NCBI GenBank assembly: GCA_905372835.1
Contig: CAJPQK010000001.1
Coordinates: forward strand, 372,001 to 436,000
From: Candidatus Saccharimonadota bacterium
Lineage (GTDB): Bacteria; Patescibacteriota; Saccharimonadia; Saccharimonadales; Saccharimonadaceae
Direction: 5' to 3'
Length of the DNA: 64,000 nucleotides
Shown here one piece after another: positions 8,117 through 15,984 of the stretch. The notes under the pieces are model-generated. The model made no database searches and had not been told where the DNA came from. It worked only from the letters and a program-made list of their open reading frames with translations. The translations under genes were made by a program, and so were the position numbers. Each line of letters begins with the position of its first letter. Positions within the stretch are counted from its first letter, which is position 1.

Positions 8117-8770
8117 ATGAGAAAATTTCAAGTGATTACATTGTTTCCAGAAATGTTGACGGGTGTGTTTGGTAGTTCCATGATGTGGAAAGCGCAGAAA
8201 GAAGGTTTGGTGAGCCTGGAAACGATTGATTTACGTGCGTTTGGCCTGGGGCCGCGGCGGCAAGTTGATGACACGCCATATGGTGGCGGTGACGGCATGT
8301 TGTTGATGATCGAGCCACTGTGGAACGCGGTGATGCACGCCAAGAGCCAGGACCCAACTGCTAAAGTAGTCATCATGACGCCACGTGGCACCAGATGGAA
8401 GCAGTCGCTGGCGCAAGAATTTTCAGAAGAAGAGCACGGTTACATTTTCATCTGTGGACGATATGAAGGGTATGATGAGCGAATCATGGAACTGGTGGAT
8501 ATGGAGCTGAGCGTCGGGGATTATGTGCTGACTGGCGGCGAGCTACCAGCCATGACTATCATCGACTCTATCGTTCGGCTGCTACCTGGGGTTTTGGGCG
8601 GTGAGCAATCAGCGGCGATTGAGAGTTTTTCAGATGGCGAGACTTTGGAGTTTCCGCAATACACGCGCCCTGCCGAGTTCAATGGTTTGCGGGTTCCAGA
8701 GGTTCTACTGAGCGGCAATCATGCAATGATCGCCAAGTGGCGTGAAAGCCATTCGAAAAAAGCTGAATAA
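8117..8770 (+). CDS. trmD: tRNA (guanine-37-N1)-methyltransferase
   Basis: 217 residues. TrmD uses S-adenosylmethionine to make m1G37 next to the anticodon, preventing +1 frameshifts. SPOUT-fold knot motifs are present: TPRGTRWKQSLAQE, FICGRYEGYDERI and the cofactor loop DYVLTGGELPA followed by SIVRLLPGVLG. The family's ~230-250 residue length is slightly shortened at the C terminus. No SD precedes the ATG; the -10 box ends 7 bases upstream. rimM and rplS, often adjacent to trmD, are not here; rplS lies 55 kb away. Confidence 0.95.
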   Translation: MRKFQVITLFPEMLTGVFGSSMMWKAQKEGLVSLETIDLRAFGLGPRRQVDDTPYGGGDGMLLMIEPLWNAVMHAKSQDPTAKVVIMTPRGTRWKQSLAQEFSEEEHGYIFICGRYEGYDERIMELVDMELSVGDYVLTGGELPAMTIIDSIVRLLPGVLGGEQSAAIESFSDGETLEFPQYTRPAEFNGLRVPEVLLSGNHAMIAKWRESHSKKAE

Positions 8771-8784
8771 TACTGAGTCAACGG

Positions 8785-8819
8785 AAAATACCGCTACATG
8801 AAAAGCAGCGGTATTTTGT
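8785..8819 (+). terminator. Terminator after trmD
   Basis: 11-bp stem AAAATACCGCT (8785-8795) / AGCGGTATTTT (8807-8817), with the T run built into the 3' arm. Confidence 0.8.
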
Positions 8820-8945
8820 TGTGGTGGATGGTCGTAGAGCGAAAGATACGTAATTTGTGGTGTTTATTTTTGTATAGTTCGCTTATGTTTATGGTACGTA
8901 TATTTTCGTTTTTTTGCAAGTAATTTAGTGAAAAATACAACAAAC

Positions 8946-8974
8946 TTGTGGTTATAGGGCTTGCGCATTATAAT
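8946..8974 (+). promoter_or_regulatory. Leaderless promoter for the 8981 gene
   Basis: TTGTGG 8946-8951, 17-base spacer, TATAAT 8969-8974, then 6 bases to ATG 8981. Confidence 0.75.
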
Positions 8975-8980
8975 GAAAGC

Positions 8981-9424
8981 ATGAAAAAGCCGTCAGTCAA
9001 ACGAATGAGAAAAGAGATTATAAACGTTGGTTTGGGCCGTTGGGCTGGTTTACTACTAGCAGCGACGTTGCTGGTGACAGTGCTAATGCAGCTATTTGCT
9101 TTTGAAAAGTTTCCAGGATTGTTGCAGTTTGCTGGGTTTACCGAAGTGACGGCAGTGGTGCTCGCGGTGGCATTGGTGTATATGGAAGTGCTGGCATTGC
9201 CTTGGCTGATTGGGCTACGGGCGCGATCTTCTGTATTGCGGCTAAGTTTTTGCTGCCTGATCATGGCGCTACAGTTACTGACGGTTTTGGTGGTTTTTGC
9301 GGATATGCGCGGTATCTCCATATTGTTCAGTGTATTATCTCGGCAATCAAGCATGATCGACTTTGTGTGGCTGGCGCTGCTGTGGGCGCTGTTTGGTATT
9401 GTCATCAAAATGTCAAAAAAATAA
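8981..9424 (+). CDS. Four-helix membrane protein (DUF2975-like)
   Basis: 147 residues with a short basic N terminus (MKKPSVKRMRKEI) and four predicted membrane helices at roughly residues 18-40, 50-72, 83-105 and 120-142. The layout is like DUF2975 proteins, whose function is unknown; I assign that family only tentatively. A longer reading from GTG 8948 would include its own promoter, so the ATG 6 bases after TATAAT is chosen. It stands alone between trmD and tRNA-Gln. Confidence 0.75.
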   Translation: MKKPSVKRMRKEIINVGLGRWAGLLLAATLLVTVLMQLFAFEKFPGLLQFAGFTEVTAVVLAVALVYMEVLALPWLIGLRARSSVLRLSFCCLIMALQLLTVLVVFADMRGISILFSVLSRQSSMIDFVWLALLWALFGIVIKMSKK

Positions 9425-9446
9425 ATACATCGCGCTAACGATGTAT
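9415..9446 (-). terminator. tRNA-Gln terminator
   Basis: Perfect 8-bp stem ATACATCG 9425-9432 / CGATGTAT 9439-9446. On the minus strand it is followed by a T-rich run (9415-9424), as expected for the tRNA transcript. Confidence 0.75.
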
Positions 9447-9460
9447 CGTGAAAATCAATG

Positions 9461-9534
9461 TGGCTGGGGATGAGGGATTCGAACCCCCGATCACGGGACC
9501 AGAACCCGCTGCCTTACCGCTTGGCCAATCCCCA
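9461..9534 (-). tRNA. tRNA-Gln (anticodon CUG)
   Basis: Read on the minus strand: acceptor stem TGGGGAT/ATCCCCA, D-arm with GCCAAGCGGTAAGGC, anticodon arm GCGGG-TTCTGGT-CCCGT with CUG at 34-36, and T-loop GGTTCGAATCC. Discriminator base G is followed by an encoded CCA (plus-strand tgg at 9461-9463), so end maturation need not add it. tRNA-Gln together with gatCAB in this window suggests Gln-tRNA is made by the indirect Glu-tRNA(Gln) route. Confidence 0.97.
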
Positions 9535-9601
9535 ATGCGTATTTGATTGTACTACAAAACATGGCGTGCTGCAAGCTCTGGATGTGCAGGCTGGCGGATG
9601 A

Positions 9602-9607
9602 TACAAT
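9602..9607 (+). promoter_or_regulatory. -10 box of leaderless PAP2 gene
   Basis: TACAAT followed by 6 bases and ATG 9614. Confidence 0.6.
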
Positions 9608-9613
9608 GATTGC

Positions 9614-10075
9614 ATGGAAGCAATTGTGAAACTGGTGGCAGACGGTTTGGTTATACCGGTGGTTTTGATTGGTGCGTACGCATTGCTGTGCAAAGTGCCG
9701 AACAACAAAAAATATCAGACATATGCCAGAATGTTGATGGCAGGCTTGACGGCGTATGTGGTAGCCAAGACGGTGGGGACGTTCTATCAGCCGGAAAGTT
9801 TGCGTCCGTTTGAACTGATGGGCGTTGAGCCAGGCGCAGCCTATCTTAACAATCCTGGGTTTCCTTCGGACCACGCGTTGTTCACTATGGCGATCACCGT
9901 GGCAGTATGGTTTGGTACGCGCGATAAGTTGCTAGCGAGCGTTTGTCTAGTGTTGACACTGCTGGTTGGGATTGGTCGGGTGTTGGCATTGGTGCACACA
10001 CCACTTGATGTCGCCGGTGGTTTGTTGATAGCGTGCATCGGTATCATCTGGTACAAACCATTGATAAAGCGTTAG
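9614..10075 (+). CDS. PAP2-family membrane phosphatase
   Basis: 153 residues, mostly membrane helices. Two PAP2 acid-phosphatase motifs are visible: FPSDHALF (motif PSGH, with Asp replacing Gly) at about residue 81, and GRVLALVHTPLDVAGG (motif SRxxxxxHxxxD) at about 123-138. The first KxxxxxxRP motif may be the less typical KTVGTFYQPESLRP segment. Bacterial relatives such as BcrC remove phosphate from undecaprenyl diphosphate to recycle the cell-wall lipid carrier. That role is plausible here but not proven. The gene is leaderless. Confidence 0.85.
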   Translation: MEAIVKLVADGLVIPVVLIGAYALLCKVPNNKKYQTYARMLMAGLTAYVVAKTVGTFYQPESLRPFELMGVEPGAAYLNNPGFPSDHALFTMAITVAVWFGTRDKLLASVCLVLTLLVGIGRVLALVHTPLDVAGGLLIACIGIIWYKPLIKR

Positions 10076-10125
10076 CATAAATATATTCATAATCTACATT
10101 TGCTTTATTGGCAATTTTCATGTAA

Positions 10126-10131
10126 TATTAA
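10126..10131 (+). promoter_or_regulatory. Probable -10 box of the 10138 gene
   Basis: TATTAA with 6 bases to the ATG; the overlapping TAATAT at 10123-10128 is an alternative. Confidence 0.45.
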
Positions 10132-10137
10132 GATATT

Positions 10138-10629
10138 ATGAAGATTCTCTCAACTATATTTAAAGAGGAAATATCAGATTACTTGTTTAATATGCGAGCA
10201 GCAGTGTTTGGTCGTTTGTTGCTGACTGTGGCAGTGGCAGGGCTGTTGGTGTGGTTGGTTGCAACGGGAATTGACCGAGTTATTTTGGAACCAATCGTTT
10301 GTAAAGATGGTGCCAACCAGCTGCTGTGTGGCAACAGCACCATGATGGCAGGGCACATCGCCACGGTGATCATGGCTATCATGCTGGTGCCAGTGTTGAT
10401 ATTGTTTGGTGTCAAGCGTCCGCTGGTTGTGGTATTGGCAGCAACGATTGCCTTGTGGGGTATTAATTTTTGGCAGGCGCACACCATCGTGGCTGCACTA
10501 ATTGCGTCATTGACCTATATGGTGGTATACGCCAGCTTGACATGGCTCAATAGGATTCGCGGCGACGGCGCAGCGATATTGTTGATGATCGTGTTTGTGG
10601 TGTTGGCACGAGTTGTCTTGTCTCTGTAA
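10138..10629 (+). CDS. Membrane protein of unknown function
   Basis: 163 residues with a polar N-terminal ~20 residues and four to five predicted membrane helices (about 24-44, 70-90, 95-112, 117-137 and 143-162). A polar loop between the first two holds two Cys (IVCKDGANQLLCGN), which could form a disulfide if exported. No family recognised. No SD is present. It lies between the PAP2 gene and rmuC, each with its own -10 box, so it is likely transcribed alone. Confidence 0.7.
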   Translation: MKILSTIFKEEISDYLFNMRAAVFGRLLLTVAVAGLLVWLVATGIDRVILEPIVCKDGANQLLCGNSTMMAGHIATVIMAIMLVPVLILFGVKRPLVVVLAATIALWGINFWQAHTIVAALIASLTYMVVYASLTWLNRIRGDGAAILLMIVFVVLARVVLSL

Positions 10630-10635
10630 TCCCTG

Positions 10636-10641
10636 TACACT
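10636..10641 (+). promoter_or_regulatory. -10 box of leaderless rmuC promoter
   Basis: TACACT with 6 bases to ATG 10648. Confidence 0.55.
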
Positions 10642-10647
10642 AAGAGT

Positions 10648-11718
10648 ATGGAAATCATTATCATTATTCTCTTAGGTATTATTGTTATGGGGTTGGGTGC
10701 GACGTTGTTCGTGCTGCAATCAAAGCTCGGCGAGCTGAAGCAGCAGTCATCGGTCGAGCTCATCAAAACTGACGTGGTGGAGCTGGGGCGAACTATCGCT
10801 AAGCTCAATGAATCAGTCAGCGATAAATTAGAACGCAGCAACGCTCAGGTACAAACCTCGGTGCAAAAGCAGCTATCGGAAAGCGCCAAGTTGGTGGCGG
10901 ACGTGACACAGCGGCTGGCGAAGTTGGATGAAACGAATAAGCGGGTGGTTGACGTGGCGACTGACCTGAAAACCCTGCAGAACGTCCTGCAAAACCCCAA
11001 GCAGCGCGGCGTGTTCGGCGAGTTTTACCTGGAGAGCGTGCTGGACAATGTGCTGCCGGCCAAGCAGTTTCAGATGCAATATCGCTTCAAGGACGGCGAA
11101 ATTGTCGATGCGGTGATTTTTCTGGACAAGGGGCAGATTTTGCCAGTGGACAGTAAGTTTAGCTTGGAAAATTACAACCGGATGATCAACGCCGAGACCA
11201 AGGCTGAGCGCGAGCTGTGGCTAAATAAGGTGAAGGCTGACCTCAAGGGTCGCATTGATGAAACCAGTAAATATATTCGGCCGCGTGAGAATACTATGGA
11301 TTTTGCCTTTATGTTCATTCCATCAGAGTCGCTATATTATGATCTGCTCATCAACAATGTTGGTGCGGGCGGTTCGAGCCGCGATCTTATTGAATACGCC
11401 TTTCGTGACAAGCGGGTGATCATCGTCAGTCCGACGAGCTTTTTGGCGTACCTACAGACGGTGCTGCAGGGCCTGAGGAGTCTACAAATTGAAGAGCAGG
11501 CCAAGGATATTCAGGTGCGTGTCGGCCAGCTGGGTGTGCATATTAAGAAGTTTGACGAGCTAATGACCAAGATGGGTAAGAGCCTTAGTACGACCGTCGG
11601 GCATTATAATAATTCATACAAGGAGCTGGGCAAGATTGATAAAGACGTGGTGCGGATCGCTGGTGGTGATCATCAAGCGCAGCCAGAGCTAATCGATCGG
11701 CCTGCGCAGGAAGATTAA
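10648..11718 (+). CDS. rmuC: DNA recombination protein RmuC
   Basis: 356 residues. An N-terminal membrane helix (residues ~2-23) is followed by a coiled coil of ~100 residues and the RmuC core. The core includes RGVFGEFYLESVLDNVLP, PVDSKFSLENY and FMFIPSESLYYDL, which match the family's restriction-endonuclease-like domain. RmuC limits inversions at short inverted repeats and has been linked to defence against incoming DNA in E. coli; its precise reaction is not settled. The C-terminal ~20 residues are low complexity. It ends at a bidirectional terminator shared with the aquaporin gene. Confidence 0.93.
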   Translation: MEIIIIILLGIIVMGLGATLFVLQSKLGELKQQSSVELIKTDVVELGRTIAKLNESVSDKLERSNAQVQTSVQKQLSESAKLVADVTQRLAKLDETNKRVVDVATDLKTLQNVLQNPKQRGVFGEFYLESVLDNVLPAKQFQMQYRFKDGEIVDAVIFLDKGQILPVDSKFSLENYNRMINAETKAERELWLNKVKADLKGRIDETSKYIRPRENTMDFAFMFIPSESLYYDLLINNVGAGGSSRDLIEYAFRDKRVIIVSPTSFLAYLQTVLQGLRSLQIEEQAKDIQVRVGQLGVHIKKFDELMTKMGKSLSTTVGHYNNSYKELGKIDKDVVRIAGGDHQAQPELIDRPAQED

Positions 11719-11721
11719 AAA

Positions 11722-11747
11722 ATATCCCGCCAAATGAGGCGGGATAT
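11722..11747. terminator. Bidirectional terminator
   Basis: 10-bp perfect stem ATATCCCGCC/GGCGGGATAT with a 6-base loop and an A run to its left, between rmuC and the convergent aquaporin gene. Confidence 0.8.
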
Positions 11748-11767
11748 CGTTATAGTAGAACTATGAT

Positions 11768-12706
11768 TTACTCTTCTTCCTTGTTGCGGTAGTTGATGAG
11801 TAAGAACAAGTTACCACCCAGGGCTGCACCGATGAGTGTTGCGACAATTACTTCCAGGCTGAAGCGAGAGTAGTTCTTCTCGTTTTTACCTGGGAATGGG
11901 CTATTGCTGCGCACTTGAGTGTCAGTCTTTTCTGTGACCGCCAAAGCAACAGCTGGGTTGAGTGTTGCGCCTGAGATGTAAATTTCTCGTGGGTATGGAC
12001 GCTCGCTGTTTTCTGATTGTGCTGCAACTTGGTTATCTTGGATCTTGGCTATGACTGATGCACGGACAAATGACGTGATTGAGCCTGATACGACCAAACC
12101 GATCATCAATGCCAGACCAATACCAAAGGCTTTGCCAGTCGTGCTGATCTCTTTGCGGTTCAATGCTGCGGCGACGCCGAACATGAAGACAGCAACACCG
12201 ATCAGTTCAACCGCAAAGACACTCCATGAGAATGCAGTGAATTGGTTAAAGCTGAGCGCAAAACCGTTGTTGGTGATTGAGCCGATTAGTACGACTGCTG
12301 CCATGGCACCAAGGAATTGTGCACCCCAGTAGAATGGTACCAAAGCGGTTTTTAATTTGCGCATTGACCACAAACCGAAAGTAACGGCTGGGTTGACGTG
12401 TGCGCCAGAAATACCGCCGATAGCAGTAACGATGAGCATCAATGCAAAACCAACGTACATTGATGACAGGACGTCCGATGCAAACAGTGCGGTCAGCGTC
12501 AAGATGAACGTACCGATGATTTCTGCGATGACGATGTTGATTAAGTTGCTTGGTAATGTAGAACCCAATTTGGCGCGCTTGCTTTTGGCCGCAGCAGATT
12601 CGGTGACGACTCGTTTGACGGTCGTTTTGGTTTCGGTCTTAGCTGCAGCAGTTTTCTTTGCCGTAGCTTTAACCGGGGCTTTCTTTGAAGTTTTCTTCGT
12701 AGCCAT
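11768..12706 (-). CDS. Aquaporin/MIP channel with a basic N-terminal extension
   Basis: 312 residues, longer than the usual ~230-270. The channel core has both half-helix motifs, GAHVNPAVTFG (NPA at ~105-107) and GATLNPAVALA (NPA at ~250-252), and about six membrane helices. The first ~48 residues are an Ala/Lys/Thr-rich tail (MATKKTSKKAPVKATAKK at its start), like a histone H1 or AlgP tail. About 30 extra polar residues lie before the second NPA motif. Water versus glycerol selectivity cannot be called by eye. AAGGAGGG 7 bases before the ATG supports this start, so the tail is translated. Confidence 0.9.
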   Translation of the reverse strand: MATKKTSKKAPVKATAKKTAAAKTETKTTVKRVVTESAAAKSKRAKLGSTLPSNLINIVIAEIIGTFILTLTALFASDVLSSMYVGFALMLIVTAIGGISGAHVNPAVTFGLWSMRKLKTALVPFYWGAQFLGAMAAVVLIGSITNNGFALSFNQFTAFSWSVFAVELIGVAVFMFGVAAALNRKEISTTGKAFGIGLALMIGLVVSGSITSFVRASVIAKIQDNQVAAQSENSERPYPREIYISGATLNPAVALAVTEKTDTQVRSNSPFPGKNEKNYSRFSLEVIVATLIGAALGGNLFLLINYRNKEEE

Positions 12707-12748
12707 ATTCCCTCCTTAAAGTAGTATCACGACTATTATAGCATAATT

Positions 12749-12757
12749 TGCTATACT
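12749..12757 (+). promoter_or_regulatory. -10 box of leaderless 12764-pheS promoter
   Basis: TGcTATACT; 6 bases to ATG 12764. Confidence 0.7.
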
Positions 12758-12763
12758 GTAGTT

Positions 12764-13000
12764 ATGGGATTATTTGTAAGTCAGAACGACCAGCGCAGTA
12801 AACTGCAAGAACGCATTGCGGCGGAACTGCGCGAAAAGGCGAAAACGTCGAGCTTGCAGGAGAAAGCTAGCTTGGACGGCGTGGAAGATGTGAAATATCT
12901 AGAAGGCACAAAACAGACGACAACGTTGGCGTGGGCGTGGGTTTTGATTGTTATCATGGCGGCAGGGGTTGTCGGTATGTTTTTAATGCAAGGACGATGA
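12764..13000 (+). CDS. Small single-pass membrane protein
   Basis: 78 residues: a charged helical N-terminal ~50 residues (KLQERIAAELREKAK, likely coiled coil) and one C-terminal membrane helix (WAWVLIVIMAAGVVGMFLM). This is a tail-anchored layout with the charged part in the cytosol. Not recognised. pheS starts 1 base after its stop, so the two are very probably cotranscribed from the leaderless promoter in front of this gene. Confidence 0.75.
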   Translation: MGLFVSQNDQRSKLQERIAAELREKAKTSSLQEKASLDGVEDVKYLEGTKQTTTLAWAWVLIVIMAAGVVGMFLMQGR

Positions 13001-13001
13001 T

Positions 13002-14045
13002 ATGGAAAAGCTAGATGAAGTTCGATCAGTATTAGTATCCCGTGTAGCCGAGGCAGCCGAGCCGCGCAGTATCTTGCGGAGTGCGGAGCTGCGGGAACTA
13101 TATGGCATCATCGCGACGTTGCCGGCCGAGGAGCGCGGGGCGTTTGGTAAAAAGGTTAATGAATTGAAGCAGGAATTAGAGCGGTTGATCACGGCTCGTG
13201 AAGCTGAGCTGTCAAAAGTTGACTTGCCGCCAATTGACGTGACGGCGCCGATGGACGTCAATGTCCCCCGGCCTGAATTACTGCCGAGTGAGCGGGGTAC
13301 GATTCACCCATTGATGCGCGAGATCGACCGCATTTCTGACATTTTCAATCGCATGGGCTTTGTTACGGAAGAGTCGCGTGAAATTGATGATCAATTTCAT
13401 ATGTTTGAGAGTCTGAACTTTCCAAAGGGTCACCCGGCGCGCGATGATTATGACACGTTCATGACCGAAGAAACTGACGTTAATGGTGATCGTTTAATTG
13501 CGCCGGCGCATACCTCAACCATGCAAAACCGCGTGTTGAAAAAATATCATGACAATTTGGCAAAGGGTGAGGCGATCGCTGCCATCGTGCCCGACCGGGT
13601 GTTTCGCAACGAAGATTTGGACGCGCGGCATGAGCACACGTTCTACCAAGTCGAGGGCGTGTATGTCGCCAAGGGGGTTAACGTCGGCAACCTGATCGCT
13701 ACGCTGCAGGAGTTTTTGCAGGAATATTACGGCAAAAAACTTGATGTGCGCGTCAACCCATTTTATTTCCCGTTCACCGAACCGAGCTTTGAATTTGCGC
13801 TGAGCTGCCCGTTCTGTGAGGGCAAAAATCCGGATTGTAAGGTTTGTTCGGGCGAAGGCTGGATCGAACTCTTAGGCTGCGGCATGATTCACCCGAATGT
13901 GCTGAAAGCTGCTGACATTGATCCGAATGAATACACCGGTTTTGCCTTTGGCTGCGGCATTGACCGGCTGGTGATGATGAAATACGGCATCGAGGACGTG
14001 CGGCATTTTGAGAGCGGCAAGTTGGATTTTTTGGAGCAGTTTTAA
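13002..14045 (+). CDS. pheS: Phenylalanyl-tRNA synthetase alpha subunit
   Basis: 347 residues, standard length. PheS carries the class II catalytic core and pairs with PheT (26895-29408) as an alpha2-beta2 enzyme. Recognisable parts are the N-terminal coiled coil, the HPLMREIDRISDIF motif 1 region, FHMFESLNFPKGHPAR, TSTMQNRVL (substrate loop) and the motif 3 stretch FGCGIDRLVMMKYGI. Four Cys (269, 272, 279, 282; CPFC and CKVC) form a probable zinc knuckle just before LLGCGMIHP. Separation of pheS and pheT by 12.8 kb is unusual because they are adjacent in most bacteria. Confidence 0.96.
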   Translation: MEKLDEVRSVLVSRVAEAAEPRSILRSAELRELYGIIATLPAEERGAFGKKVNELKQELERLITAREAELSKVDLPPIDVTAPMDVNVPRPELLPSERGTIHPLMREIDRISDIFNRMGFVTEESREIDDQFHMFESLNFPKGHPARDDYDTFMTEETDVNGDRLIAPAHTSTMQNRVLKKYHDNLAKGEAIAAIVPDRVFRNEDLDARHEHTFYQVEGVYVAKGVNVGNLIATLQEFLQEYYGKKLDVRVNPFYFPFTEPSFEFALSCPFCEGKNPDCKVCSGEGWIELLGCGMIHPNVLKAADIDPNEYTGFAFGCGIDRLVMMKYGIEDVRHFESGKLDFLEQF

Positions 14046-14168
14046 TGAGCTATTGCGCACACGATAATAGTAGTATCTCAAAAACTTGTAATAAAAGAAG
14101 CAGTTCTGTGTGCCGATAGAGAAATTGTTGCAGTGAGAGAGATCACTAAAAAAGATAGGAGGAGGTAA

Positions 14169-15491
14169 ATGGATACACAACAATTTGACGCACTTATTAT
14201 TGGTTTTGGCAAAGCTGGCAAGACATTGGCGGTGACGCTGGCGAATGCGGGCAAAAAGGTAGCGCTGGTGGAGCGGTCACCAAAGATGTATGGCGGCACC
14301 TGTATTAATATTGCTTGTATTCCTACTAAGGTACTGGTAAGTGCGGCCGAACATCATCAAAGTTTTGATGAGGCGATGACACATAAGACAACGGTAGTGA
14401 CGCGGTTGAATGAGAAGAACTATCACATGTTGGCGGATCGTGAAACGGTGAGTGTCATTGAGGGTGAGGCATCGTTCGTAGATGATCACACTGTGAAGGT
14501 TGTAGCGGGTGACGACGAGCTAGTAGTGAGTGCACCGCAGATTTTTATTAACACCGGTGCGGAATCAATCATCCCAGATATTCCAGGTATTGATAAGCCG
14601 TTTGTATATACCAGTACTGAACTGCTGGATAAAATGACGCAGCCAAAACATCTAGCTATCATTGGCGGCGGTTATATTGGGTTAGAATTTGCCTCAACTT
14701 ATGCCAAACTTGGTACAAAAGTAACAGTATTTGAGAGGGGCGATGCTTTGCTTGCACGTGAAGATCCAGCAATTGCTCGGGCTACTACTGAAGCATTGCA
14801 GGCACAGGGTATCGAGATTGTGTTTAGTGTGGATGTGACAGCGATTAAGGGTGAGTCTACTGCGACGATTCGCACAGTAAATCATGATGATTACGCTGGT
14901 TATGATGCGGTTTTGATAGCTACGGGCCGTCGCCCGGCAACGATGAGCTTGAATTTACCAGCTGCTGGTGTAGCGACGGATGAGCGCGGGGCAATTGTGG
15001 TTGATGAAACACTTCGCACTAGTCGGTCGCATATTTGGGCAATGGGCGATGTAACGGGCGGGCCACAATTTACCTATGCGTCGCTGGATGATTTTCGGAT
15101 TGTGAGAAGCCAGTTGCTGGGCGATGGTCTGTACACTCGCGCCAAACAAAAAACCTTGCCGTACGCGGTCTTTATGCAAACGCCGCTAGGTCGGGTGGGT
15201 ATGACAGAGGCTGAGGCGCGTGCGACGGGGCGCGAAATTATCGTAAAAGAGCTGCCTGCTATGGCGATTCCACGCCTGCATGTTGATAATGCTACAACAG
15301 GCTTGCTGCGTGCGGTGATTGATGCAAGCACTGAACAAATTTTGGGTGCTAGTTTATTGTGTCGTAACTCACCAGAAGTCATTAATATTATCAAAACTGT
15401 AATGGATAATGAACTGCCTTATACTGTACTGCGTGACCAAATATTCACTCATCCAACGGTGAGTGAGGCATTGAACGATTTATTTGCGTAA
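14169..15491 (+). CDS. FAD-dependent pyridine nucleotide-disulfide oxidoreductase (RclA/MerA-like)
   Basis: 440 residues. It has an N-terminal FAD Rossmann motif (IIGFGKAGKTLA), the redox-active CINIAC disulfide in GGTCINIACIPTK (~43-48), a NAD(P)H motif IIGGGYIGLEFA at ~160, an ATGRRP and an AMGDVTGG FAD contact. The C-terminal dimerisation domain ends with THPTVSEAL, containing the catalytic-base His. This pattern fits the RclA and mercuric-reductase branch rather than lipoamide dehydrogenase, whose partner complexes are not in view. RclA reduces copper and protects from reactive chlorine; whether that applies here is inference. SD AGGAGGAGG supports the start. Confidence 0.88.
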   Translation: MDTQQFDALIIGFGKAGKTLAVTLANAGKKVALVERSPKMYGGTCINIACIPTKVLVSAAEHHQSFDEAMTHKTTVVTRLNEKNYHMLADRETVSVIEGEASFVDDHTVKVVAGDDELVVSAPQIFINTGAESIIPDIPGIDKPFVYTSTELLDKMTQPKHLAIIGGGYIGLEFASTYAKLGTKVTVFERGDALLAREDPAIARATTEALQAQGIEIVFSVDVTAIKGESTATIRTVNHDDYAGYDAVLIATGRRPATMSLNLPAAGVATDERGAIVVDETLRTSRSHIWAMGDVTGGPQFTYASLDDFRIVRSQLLGDGLYTRAKQKTLPYAVFMQTPLGRVGMTEAEARATGREIIVKELPAMAIPRLHVDNATTGLLRAVIDASTEQILGASLLCRNSPEVINIIKTVMDNELPYTVLRDQIFTHPTVSEALNDLFA

Positions 15492-15500
15492 AGGAGGAGT

Positions 15501-15965
15501 ATGAATCACACAATTTTTGACGACATTGTATCAGGCAATATGAAATCTTGGAAAGTTTGGGAAGACGAGAAGTTTTTGGCGTTTCTGACGCCATTTCCAA
15601 ACACGCCAGGTTTTACTGTGGTGATACCAAAACAAAATCCAGGCGATTATGTCTTTTCTTTGGATGATGAATTGTACGCTGAGATGATGTTGGCGGTGAA
15701 AAAGGTTGCCAATATCTTGGAAAAAGCCTTTGATACGCCGCGAGTGGCACTGATTTTTGAGGGTACAGGCGTGGCGCATGTTCATGCCAAGTTGGTGCCG
15801 CTGCATGGTGATTTGGCGAAGGGAATTGGTTCGGCAGTGTCACATGAGCAGGCATTTTACGCGGAATATCCGGGTTGGCTGACCACTGCTGATGGTCCAA
15901 AAATGGACGACGCCCAGCTGGACGAGATTCAGGCGCGGATTTTGGCAGCGCAAGAAATAAAATAA
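15501..15965 (+). CDS. HIT-family protein
   Basis: 154 residues. The HIT active-site strand reads AHVHAKLVPLHG, where His-x-His-x4-5-His replaces the canonical HxHxHxx, suggesting a divergent branch. The N-terminal WKVWEDEKFLAFLTPFPNTPGFTVVIPK stretch matches the usual nucleotide-binding strands. HIT enzymes hydrolyse or transfer nucleoside monophosphates from dinucleotides. The gene lies 9 bases after the oxidoreductase stop with GGAGGAG upstream, so they probably share an mRNA. Confidence 0.85.
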   Translation: MNHTIFDDIVSGNMKSWKVWEDEKFLAFLTPFPNTPGFTVVIPKQNPGDYVFSLDDELYAEMMLAVKKVANILEKAFDTPRVALIFEGTGVAHVHAKLVPLHGDLAKGIGSAVSHEQAFYAEYPGWLTTADGPKMDDAQLDEIQARILAAQEIK

Positions 15966-15984
15966 TTGGAATGAGGAGGTGCCC

